A stretch of DNA of 64,000 nt. Origin: Adiantum capillus-veneris. Taxonomy: Eukaryota > Streptophyta > Polypodiopsida > Polypodiales > Pteridaceae. The stretch covers positions 9,401,001 to 9,465,000 of the forward strand of contig CM043969.1 in assembly GCA_014529385.2 (NCBI GenBank), in the 5' to 3' direction. The notes beneath the pieces are model-generated. The model did not search any database and was not told where the DNA came from. It saw nothing but the letters and a program-made list of their open reading frames with translations. The position numbers and the translations under genes are program-made. Shown here in pieces: positions 55,460 through 64,000 of this stretch; positions within the stretch are counted from its first letter, which is position 1; each line of letters begins with the position of its first letter.

Positions 55460-56149
55460 TCGCTTGAGGTGAGACGTTAATATTTGTAAGTTGATTTAAT
55501 TAAGTCAGTATATGTGAAGTAATATCAATACTAATTTTGTGAGTTGTCCTATGTGCAGGTTGCGACACCTAGTCATTAGTGGACCAGATTTCATATATAT
55601 GCTTTGTGAGACACAGACACGCTTCTGTGTCTCTTTTTTGTACAAACAGTTAGTATTCAGACAGTTATTGTTTCCCTTATGGTTATGATTATTGTCATTG
55701 TCATTGTATAGACAGTTATTGTTTCTCTTTCTGGTTATGCTTATGGTTATTGTTAATTTTGTTTATGGTTATGGTTATCTACATTATGGTTTTGATCAAA
55801 GTGGCTATAGCCGGTTATGGTTTTAGGTTATGGTTATGCTTTTAAGTTATGGTTATGGTTCGTTATGGTTATGCTTTTCAGTTGGTACGGTTGTCTTTCA
55901 TTGTCCTTAAATCTCATGTGAGATCCTACATGGATAGCATGTAGGAGGCGTATACATGATATGGTTTTTTTTTTAAAGTTTATGTAAAAACAAAAGGAAC
56001 TCTGCCGAAATTTCTGCGCACGGGAGCATGGTTAATATTTTGGTGCTGCTCGCTTTCTTGGGCAGAGGGCAAGAAGTCTGGCTGTGGCTGTGTCCATCTT
56101 TTAACTGGGCACAGGCCAGGCTACCTGCCCTCTGCCCAAGAAAATTTTT
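55460..56149. other. CACTA 3' non-coding region with GGTTAT-rich stretch and hairpin
   Basis: 55660-55885 consists largely of degenerate GGTTATG-type hexamers and heptamers. A hairpin has arms 56054-56071 (TTTCTTGGGCAGAGGGCA) and 56126-56143. No gene seen. Confidence 0.6.
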
Positions 56150-56323
56150 TTTTGTTATGGTCATCGCTATGTGTGTGGCAATCTGCGTCGCTATATACGT
56201 GGAAATCTGCGTCGCTACACGCATCGCAAATAGCGACTGGTTTCACAGCGACGCGGATAGCGACGCATATAGCGATGCGCCGCGTCGATATCAGCGTCGA
56301 TGACACCTTATTTTGTTGTAGTG
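56150..56323 (+). repeat. CACTA right subterminal repeats and terminus
   Basis: GCGTCGCTAT, AGCGACGC and GCGTCGATAT words, at least eight in 150 bases, ending in GTTGTAGTG. Mirror image of the left end. Confidence 0.85.
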
Positions 56324-56399
56324 ATAGTTCAACCTCCTGGACATGCATTGTTTTTGGTTTTATTTTCTCAAGAGGTATTATCTAAGGGACTATGGCTTG

Positions 56400-56775
56400 A
56401 GTGACAGGGTTAAGAGGTTGTTTCTGTGTTGTGACACTCCCTGTCCCCCAATCAATAGTGCATTTGGTCGCTATCATCCACGTGCGTCCTAGGTTTATAT
56501 GACCTTCCATAGTTCTGATAAGCATGACCAAAATGTCTTGAGCTACAACCCCATTGTCATAACTGACAGAAGTGTGTCAGATACCAAAAATCGCAGTTTT
56601 TCTCTTATTGACACCCTTGACTTGGATAGTACTTTTAGATAGGGATGAGTTTCCCAACTGACACCACACTCCATATGATGACAGATTATATTTAGCACCC
56701 ATGTCTAACAAGGCGTTATATAGCACTTTCCCATAGGCGCTATTTAGTTCAATAAGGTATCTTAGAGGTGTGTTA
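56400..56775 (-). pseudogene. Retroviral-type protease fragment downstream of integrase
   Basis: The minus strand reads LYNALLDMGAKYNLSSYGVW, STIQVKGVNKRK, a stop, then LIRTMEGHINLGRTWM. This is the pattern of a gypsy aspartic protease (active site LLDMGA for D-[ST]-G-A; LG-x-x-W at the end). A Lys/Gln/Ala-rich helix precedes it (KAAKAQIVLKKIQAQAEAKE). It lies after the integrase stop at 56914 instead of before RT. Confidence 0.6.
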
Positions 56776-56913
56776 GAGTCAAACCAATCATCCTCTATTT
56801 CACAGTGGAATGCATGTGTAACTCCAAGGTTGGCCTCTGAATTGTTGTTGCTCCTTAGCCTCAGCTTGAGCTTGTATCTTCTTCAATACTATTTGTGCCT
56901 TGGCTGCCTTTTT

Positions 56914-58150
56914 TTAATGGATGGTACGTAGCTCCTCTTGGCTTAAAGGATCATAGTATTTTTTAAATTTGATCCCATTGAGGAATCCAATGGTTTCAAC
57001 TCCATCAAGAGTCTCCACAGGAATGGTACCTTGTGGGGTGATTTCACGTACTCTATATGGTCCTTTTCTCGCATATTTCATCTTTTTCTTCTTGTTTTGC
57101 ACTCCATACATAAGGACTATATCACCAACATTGGTATCATTGTTCTTTAGATGATGGTCAAACCATTTCTTCCTCCTATCTTTCTCCACAACTGAATTTT
57201 TCACAGCCAATTGTCTTTCTTCACCTAATCTCTCAAGGATATATAAGCGCTCAACTAAAGGGTTACCATCCCAACCTTCTTGTGAAGCTACATGTAGACT
57301 AGGAATTACAAACTCCCATTGCATAATTGCTTTTTGGCCATATACCATTTTGAATGGTGTACAATTAACAGCAACTTTGTAAGAAGTGCAGTAAACCCAT
57401 AGAGCTAATGTCAGCTTCAAATCCCAATCTGTGTGATGAGCTTTGACTGTTTTGGTCAAGATAGAAATTAAGGTCTTGTTAGTGCTCTCAGCTTGGCCAT
57501 TTCCTTGTGGATAATAAGGTGTGGATTTATGGTGGGCTATCATGACGTTTGTTGTCAGTTCCTTTATCACTGCATTTGTAAAATGAGTACCATTGTCACT
57601 CACAATCTCAAAGGGACAACCAAATCTTGTAATAATGTTCTCAAAGAGAAACTTGGCAGTTGACCTTGCATTAGCCTTCCATGTGGCCCTAGCTTCCGCC
57701 CACTTTGTCACATAGTCAGTAGCAACAATAATATATCAAAGTTTAGTGCTACAAGTTGCTGGAATAATTGGGCCTACAAAGTCTAAACCCCATTTTTCAA
57801 ATGGTTAAGTAACTTTAACAAGATTTAAGGGCATATTATTCTTTTGTTGTGTGATCTTGTAATGTTAGAATTCATCACATCCTTTTGCAAAAAGTGATGC
57901 ATCCTTGAATAAGGTAGGCCACCAATAGCCTGATTGCAACACCTTTCCAGCAGTTAGTTTCCCTGAGAAATGTCCTCCGGCTATACCCATGTAGGTTTCT
58001 TGCAGTATGTATAAATACTCATCCTCACGGGCACAACATTTAAGAATATCATCCTTCCCTAGCTTGTAGAGAGTTCATGCAATGAGAGAATAAGGTTCAC
58101 ATTCTTTTAACAGTTTTTGAGCTATATCCTTACGAAGCTCTTTGGGTGGA
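56914..58150 (-). pseudogene. Gypsy integrase, minus strand
   Basis: The open part 56914-57711 reads TKWAEARATWKANA, CPFEIVSDNGTHF, YYPQGNGQAESTNKTL, W-LKLTLALWVYCTSY, PFKMVYGQ and GPYRVREI. The upstream part (57720-58150) has SGYWWPTL, the zinc region remains (AKGCDEF) and PFEKWGLDFVGPI, with stops. Different from the two Tat elements in sequence. Confidence 0.9.
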
Positions 58151-58156
58151 AAACCG

Positions 58157-58767
58157 TTAACTAAAGTTCATCATATTCTCACTCCATTCAGGCATGGTCT
58201 CGACTACGAATAGGGAAGTATTGGGCAATTCATCATCGACTCCAGTAGGGGCTTCACCATTGGTTATGCGAGACAAATGATCTGCCATGACAAGTCTTTT
58301 ACCAGGTCTCACTACAATAGTAAAATCAAACTCAAGAAGAATCAACAACCATCGTGTAATTCTTCCCATGGAACAAGGTTTATTTACTAGATACAACAAG
58401 GCTTCATGATCCACATAGAAAACAAACTTATTAGCAAGGAGGTAGTAGCAAAATTTCTTTACTGCATAAATCATAGCTAAACCTTTCCGCTCTGTAGTGG
58501 TGTAGTTTCTCTCAGCATCATTCAATTGATGACTCGCAAAGCTAATGGGGTGTCCAGTTTATGTTCTCCTCGTTGAGCTAGAACACACCCAATAGCAAAG
58601 TTCGATGCATCAATATGCACATGGAAAATAACATTGCAATCGGGCACTCGTAGAATAGGAGCACTAGTCAAGGTCTTCTCCAATGACTCATAAGCATGGT
58701 CACACTCCACGGTGTCGTGCTGTAACTTGTCATAGTGGGAAGGCATGCTACAAGATCTATCTTGCAA
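58157..58767 (-). pseudogene. Gypsy RNase H, minus strand, RT missing
   Basis: 58767-58522: YESLEKTLTSAPILRVPD, FHVHIDASNFAIGCVLAQRG. 58525-58157: ERNYTTTERKGLAMIYAVKK, FVFYVDHEALLYLVNKP, GRITRWLLILLEFDF, PGKRLVMADHLSRI. A frameshift separates them. No RT is found to the right; the similarity ends near 58790. Confidence 0.9.
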
Positions 58768-58790
58768 CTTTTTAGATACGTAATTATATT

Positions 58791-59706
58791 TCTTATAATG
58801 TACATATGCATATTTAAGTATAATAATAATCTTTCTATCTCATTCTATTATTTATCTCAAGGGTAACATATTCTTAATTTATCATCAAAAAGTACTATGG
58901 AAAAAGCGTCAATAGCTCCGCCTCTTTAACTTGGGACAAAAAGAATTGATTCTTTATTTCTACTATCTCATTATCATCTCACACCCTAGCTAGATCCTAT
59001 ATCTAGGATAAATTCCAATATATATATATATTCTATGTATTTTTCATATTTTTTTATATTTCTTTTTAAATAGCTACTGGGAGGGAATCAAATCCTAGTG
59101 GGACACTAGGTGGCGTGATTTTCAAAGATACTCTTATTTTAATGCAAAAGGGGACCTCTTCTTCCTTGAAAACCATTCAAGCCATTGATGAGAGGAATTC
59201 ATGAGGGAGTGGAATTGGAGCTGATCTCTTGAGATAGCTAATTCCAGTGTTAGAAAATTTCAGCTACTAGTGGTGATGTATTAGTTCAGACAGTAGACTG
59301 GACAGATAATCAGAAACTGAACTAGAATTTATCTACTGGAATAAGAACTAGACTATGTTTAGAGAATAATATTCAGATTCAGATTCAGTGTACTGAATAT
59401 AGAGTAAGTGTAACTGGAATATTTGCCGTGATTGGAATTACAGATGAAAGATTACAGTGAGTATGATGTGATTTACAGATAGAGTACAGCCGACAACAAC
59501 TGCCAATGATTGACAACTCAAGTACAAATGCTAACCCGACTATGCTCAAGATTATGCTAACCCAAATGCCAACCCGATTACCATGTAATGGGCCCTATTT
59601 ATATGCCTTGGGTTTACTATGGTAATTACCGTAGTAATTACTGACTAATTCACTGCCCGTCTCATAAGAGAGCATTTCCACTTAGTGAAACTATCAACCG
59701 TCTACA
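58791..59706 (-). repeat. Probable 3' LTR of a pol-less element, minus strand
   Basis: The element strand starts TGTAGACGG at 59706 after a purine tract and has a TATA box CATATAAATAGGG at about 59592-59604. The inner boundary is not visible; 58791 is the edge of the neighbouring gypsy. The sequence is AT-rich and non-coding. Confidence 0.4.
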
Positions 59707-59724
59707 TCCTTCCCTCCTTTCTTG
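59707..59724 (-). promoter_or_regulatory. Polypurine tract
   Basis: CAAGAAAGGAGGGAAGGA on the minus strand; translated in frame it gives FKKGGKD at the end of the ORF, as at 3.2 and 10.3 kb. Confidence 0.55.
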
Positions 59725-62700
59725 AATTTTGGCAAGATTCCAAAATTTCTGAAAAATTCCCCTGTCTGATTCTGATTTAAGGCTGGAAAATCCACTGTGT
59801 GCTTCTGATGTTGGGGATTGGACTTGACGAATGATAGAATGGACATACAAAGATTGCCAGGAGGCAGCTGAAAAGGCCAAGGTGGAGCTCTCATCATCAA
59901 CACAAGCTGATATCAACCTTCCAGCTGAGGAAGAAAAGCCGCCACTGAATTCTGAGATGGAACTACCCAGTATCCTTCCATTGAACCAACTTCCGTTTAC
60001 CCTTTGGCCTGGATAGCGTATGAGAAGTCCATGTGCCAACATTCTCCTTCTGAATGAGTGGGTAAATGGCCTTCTGCTCAAGCTGATCCCGCCTTTCTGT
60101 GGTCATATCTACTTCATAAGGCGTAAGGGAATGATAGGTTTTAGTGTCAGGATCATAGAGTGTGCGTCTGCCTTTGGTGATCCTGGTTCTGGCCAGCTTG
60201 TGACAATGCGAAGCAGTATGAATCCATCCTTCTGGAAGAGGCTGATTGGTTTGGACTCGAGCTTCGAAAAGAATCTCAGCCATCTCTCTATACTGTGGTG
60301 CTAGGCCCGACTTCGCTGCAATATCCTTTTCAAGAAATTTAGAGGACTCAACAGTAAGTTGCAGCAACAACTGATTAGTGATCTTGGTCAGGCCCTTGAT
60401 CTGAATCTTCCACTGACCCATACATATCCGGATTCTCTGCATCTCTTCTTTTAGCTCGTGAATATCATTGAGTTGGAGAGCATCATTGAACAGTGTCTAC
60501 CAAGTTTTCCATTCTACAGTTGATCGCTCATACCAATCCTGGAGCTCATCAATAATCTTGAAGTATGTAAGGTGATCAACTGGTTCTGCATGTTGAGGGT
60601 AAAGTGCTGGAAAAAATATTGGTAGTTCCGTCTCTCTTGCTGGGAAGGCATACAAGAGAACTGGTGAATCAGGCATGAATTCTAAAAATTTGAGAACAGC
60701 CTGGTTCTCTTGCTGCATCATTTTTCTAGTGATTCTCACTAGCTGAAACAGTTTGCGAAGAGCAGTTGCCTGTTCTCCGACTAACATTCTAGTCTGAGGT
60801 CCTTTACTAGTGGCTCTCTGATCCTCAATAATGGCCCTTACTCTTTGATCCAAGACTCCTCTGGCAGTTTGCATCTGCACCAAAACCTCTTTCAACTGTT
60901 CCCTAATGTCCTTCATACATTTGTAGGTTGGTTTATTTCCCAGCAGAAGTTCTAATTCAAGAGCGAGAGAGCGACAATCTGCAGTACACTATCGTTGCAA
61001 ATGTGGGTTGGTCACTCTTTCTTCAGTAGTGATTATCCATTCAGGAACCCTTTCCAGCAGTTGGATTGTGCTAGGATGCACAGGTAAATGGCAAGTTTCT
61101 TGATCATGAAAAGCCACTGATTTCCAATGCTCCACCATTTCCCTGGCCCCAACATACAGCTCTGAAAACATTCCATATCAGAAAGGAGATCATCATCCTC
61201 TAGATATTGTCTGGTTATGGAAGCCTGTTGATGTCTCAATTGCCTGTTAAGGGTAATAAGCTGTAAGGAATGTTGTTGTTTAGCTGTTGGTCCCTCATCC
61301 TGAACTTTGCTTTTCCCTTTAGCCTCCTTACTGAGCTGGGACTGATTTGCTGGCTGATTCCCAGTGTGACTGGGTTGTTGTTCTTTGAAACTGACCTCCT
61401 TCATTTGGCTCTATGCCACCAGTACCAGGTCCTGGAGGTTGAGGTGAGGCATCATCATCATCATTAGTATGCCCTTCTTCTTGGTCATCCTCCTCCTTAT
61501 TAGCCCCTTCGTCCTTATCCTCTTCTTCTTTCTTATCTTCTTCTACTTCATCCAGGGACTTCTGTTGCTCAATATAATCCAGGATTGCTTGATTCATCAG
61601 AGAATTATTATATTCAGCCATTTTGTCCTACAAATCACTCTGCATAGTTTCCATGAGAGACTTCAAATTTTCCAGATCAAAGACAGCGTTGCCTGCTGGA
61701 TTTAAAATTCCAGCCAGGCTATTATAAATATATCTGTCAGTGAGAGAAGCCTTCAGAGATGTATGGCGAAGTAGCAAGGCGTTTAAGTCAACTTTTTTCA
61801 TTTTCAGCATCGTTTCAGCCCGATCTGCAGCTCTCTGTGCTTCATTCCTTTCTTCCTTCACAGTCTGCATATCACACTCCACCTTCACTAACTTTCTTTT
61901 TAATAACTCAATAGCCCTATCTGAATGAGCTTCAAGTAGCTTATGGCGCAAATTCTGCTCATCTCGTGCTGTCTTCAGCTTCTGAATATGGTCTTCAGTG
62001 CCCTTTAAGTCAGTTTTAACCTTTTTCAATTCATCTTCCGACCCTGCAGCATCCAACATTTGTCCCATACAGTGGACAATAGTATTCCAAGAAGACTGGA
62101 TGAGGACTGAACATCCATCCTTAACTATAGCTGGGTCAGAATTAGTAGGCTCATATATTGTAACTGGAGCCATATAGGGTAATGGTGCATAATCAGCTTT
62201 CTGTAGAAAGAGACGTCCTTTCAGTGGATGGGTCTGCATCTGCTGCAACCTGTCCTTCTTTACCAAGTGCAAAGCTTCTTCATTATTGGAGATAGAGACA
62301 CCACCCAATAAAGTTGGAAATGTTGGACCTTTCCCTTTTTCCAGTTGACCTTTACCCTTATCTAGTTGTTCTTTGTCCACAGCCGACTGTTCTGCTACCT
62401 TCTCAAAAGTCATTGCTTTTGCTTGATCTTTGCCAGTACCATTAGCGACTGTACTATGTCCTACTGACTGGTTGACCTCAGCATTCTGAGCAGGTTGTTT
62501 ATGAGGTTGGCTAACTATAGCCTTTTCAATACTCGCATTTTTGACCTGACTCTCTATCTGCTTCAGAAAAGCACTGCTCTTCGTCAATGTAGTCTTCGGT
62601 TTCTTCGAACTACCAGCCTGATCTTCAGTGGCTTTCCTTTTCAGACCAGTTGGAGTGGTTTGACTGTCCGTGGCTTCTTCATCTGAAGACAGATTGGATT

Positions 62701-63318
62701 CTGAAACTGGCTTCTCACTCCAAGCCGATTTTACCTAGCCATGAGCATCTAGAGCAGTGGCCCAATATAAAAATTGCCAAACATACCAAGCTTTGAAAAC
62801 ATTCTGGGATTTCAACTTGGTAGTTTACTGAAGCACTTTCTGTGACAGGATCTGACAAAGGTTGATAGAGACCTTTGAATTCAATGTCTTGGCCAGCAGC
62901 ATAGCAAAAACTTTCTGGGACACATATGTTGGATTATTTTTAAGACTCACTTCTTCTGCCACAAACCTGTAAGCAGTAGAAGCTTCCAGTCCTACCACTG
63001 GAATCCCTTGACCACTTGCTTTCCACTTGCGCTTAGCAGCTTCATCCTCTTTTAGGACCATACTGATCTGTTGTGGGGTTGTCACAGATGGCTTGGGGTT
63101 ATTAGGCATCCGGAATGCAAAAGCTATGTCTTCTGGTGTAGCAGACACCTTTTTACCATACACTATGGCACTGCCATCTTCAGCATCAAAAGAGTCAAGA
63201 ACCTGCTTTATGATGGCCACATCAAAAGCGATTCTTGAGGCTTGCAGAACGACTCGTAGATCCCATAGTTGCAGCAAAGCCATAGCTTGGTCAGTGAATA
63301 CATAGCGCTGAATCTTGC
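59725..63318 (-). pseudogene. Long non-pol ORF of a second pol-less element
   Basis: Open stretches 63331-62825, 62587-61628, 61621-61328, 61404-61033, 60916-60497, 60442-59963 and 59903-59694 form one broken protein. In order: an N-terminal globular part (QLWDLRVVLQASRIAFDVAI, SATPEDIAFAFRMPN), a charged linker, coiled coil (62050-61750), a very acidic Glu/Asp stretch (DEVEEDKKEEEDKDEGANKE), a second helical region and a C-terminal part ending over the polypurine tract. No pol domain. The layout parallels 6836-10343, though I see no clear sequence identity between the two. The start is cut off by the LTR at 63319. Confidence 0.6.
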
Positions 63319-63890
63319 TGTTAACCCTCACGGCACACGGACACCCTATGATCTATAAACGTTGTATTATTTAGAGTCAGGTACCGGGCTTGTCGGTCCA
63401 ATAGGGAAAGGTAGAGTGATCGCCGATGAGAGGCGCACTTTAACTTGGACATTCAAGGGATTAGTTGGTTAAGCATGGGCGCCCAAGTGTGAATGGGGTG
63501 AGCTCCTATAAAAGCCAACTAAACCTAATTTTTACTCATTCTCTCATTTGTGCAATTGAAGAGTGCTCTTGCTCCATCTTTTCTTCTTCTCCTCCTTCAC
63601 CTCCTTGTGTGTGTGTGTCTGTGAGAGAGAGAGAGAGAGGGAGAGTGTGTGTGCGATCGAGCATTACGAAGGCACGACGGCGGCGAAGCGGTTGAGCGCG
63701 GCACGACTGCAGCTTCTTCTTCATCGCGGCGAGGAATCCACCACAAAGGCGAGCGTAGAGCGGTGAGTGACACACCCTTTGTTTTCTTGAGCTTGCTAGT
63801 TTAGGCTTGTTGTGTGCTTGGAGCCGTTTGTGGCTCGCACACGGTGTATTGGCAAGTCCCTTGATTCGACAGTGCGGCAAGGAGCGCACA
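63319..63890 (+). repeat. 5' LTR of a plus-strand element (family TGTTAACCC)
   Basis: 572 bp, close to the solo LTR at 43269-43844. TATA box CCTATAAAAG at about 63504, GT/GA run 63607-63645. Ends GCGCACA. Confidence 0.93.
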
Positions 63891-63894
63891 TTTT

Positions 63895-63912
63895 TGGCGT
63901 CGTTGCCGGGGA
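63895..63912 (+). promoter_or_regulatory. Primer-binding site
   Basis: TGGCGTCGTTGCCGGGGA, four bases after the LTR. It is one base from the TGGCGCCGTTGCCGGGGA site common in plant gypsy elements. Confidence 0.85.
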
Positions 63913-64000
63913 TATGCCCCACACTAAGCTCGGTTAGCACTTTACGCTTCCTTGTGGTGCAATTTCTATCGTAGGAAAGGCAGGGAAGGAGTGCGTGGAG
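63913..64000 (+). mobile_element. Start of internal region, element continues beyond the window
   Basis: Leader sequence after the PBS; no coding visible yet. Confidence 0.7.

Noticed and set aside
55660..55885. Interstitial telomere
   Set aside because: The repeat is GGTTATG-like, not TTTAGGG, and is irregular.

Overview
The window reads as repeat-dominated nuclear DNA of a land plant, probably one with a large genome. Evidence: Ty1/copia and Ty3/gypsy elements of plant type, a copia primer-binding site matching plant initiator tRNA-Met, gypsy elements with a second (archaeal-type) RNase H as in the plant Tat lineage, a CACTA (En/Spm) transposon with TNP2-type transposase segments, and very long GA/CT, GT and TA microsatellites. 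A fern or gymnosperm would fit, but the sequence does not settle the species. I see no intact host gene, rRNA, tRNA or CRISPR array. The only recognisable host-type coding sequence is a histone H3 C-terminal fragment near 30.9 kb.

Layout. (1) 0-11.2 kb: LTR elements without a recognisable pol. One has an ORF built of W-x-P-K modules with a protease-like start (5-2020). The other is a long broken ORF with a Pro-rich linker and coiled coils (6836-10343). The two LTRs (3194-4130, 10315-11211) share R/U5 but not U3, and a 26-bp near-palindrome centred on CGATCGCGATCG recurs in the LTRs and leader. (2) 11.2-13.3 kb: 3' half of a copia element. (3) 13.6-14.9 and 29.9-30.1 kb: a degenerate unknown gene split by a minus-strand gypsy (14931-29906, 5-bp target duplication ACATG). 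A minus-strand copia (15602-22623, target duplication CATGA) is nested in that gypsy's 3' LTR. (4) 30.3-33.2 kb: a foldback MITE, the H3 fragment, and a minus-strand LTR with flanking internal sequence. (5) 33228-56323: one 23.1-kb CACTA element (target duplication ATA). It contains a composite microsatellite, a LINE with a 1118-codon frame, a transposase gene that has lost its catalytic domain, and a Tat gypsy tandem with 2667-bp LTRs, itself carrying a solo LTR. (6) 56.3-63.3 kb: a minus-strand gypsy fragment and a second pol-less element. (7) 63319-64000: the 5' LTR and PBS of a plus-strand element leaving the window.

The genes do not form a pathway. They are layers of insertions whose order can be read: pol-less elements and old gypsies, then the CACTA, then LINE and Tat inside it, then the solo LTR. 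The points I would examine first are the W-x-P-K ORF, the palindromic repeat, the two homologous 70-codon ORFs in the Tat leader, the H3 fragment abutting an LTR, the 150-bp inversion between two gypsy LTRs, and the 3.2-kb GC-rich leader of the copia element.
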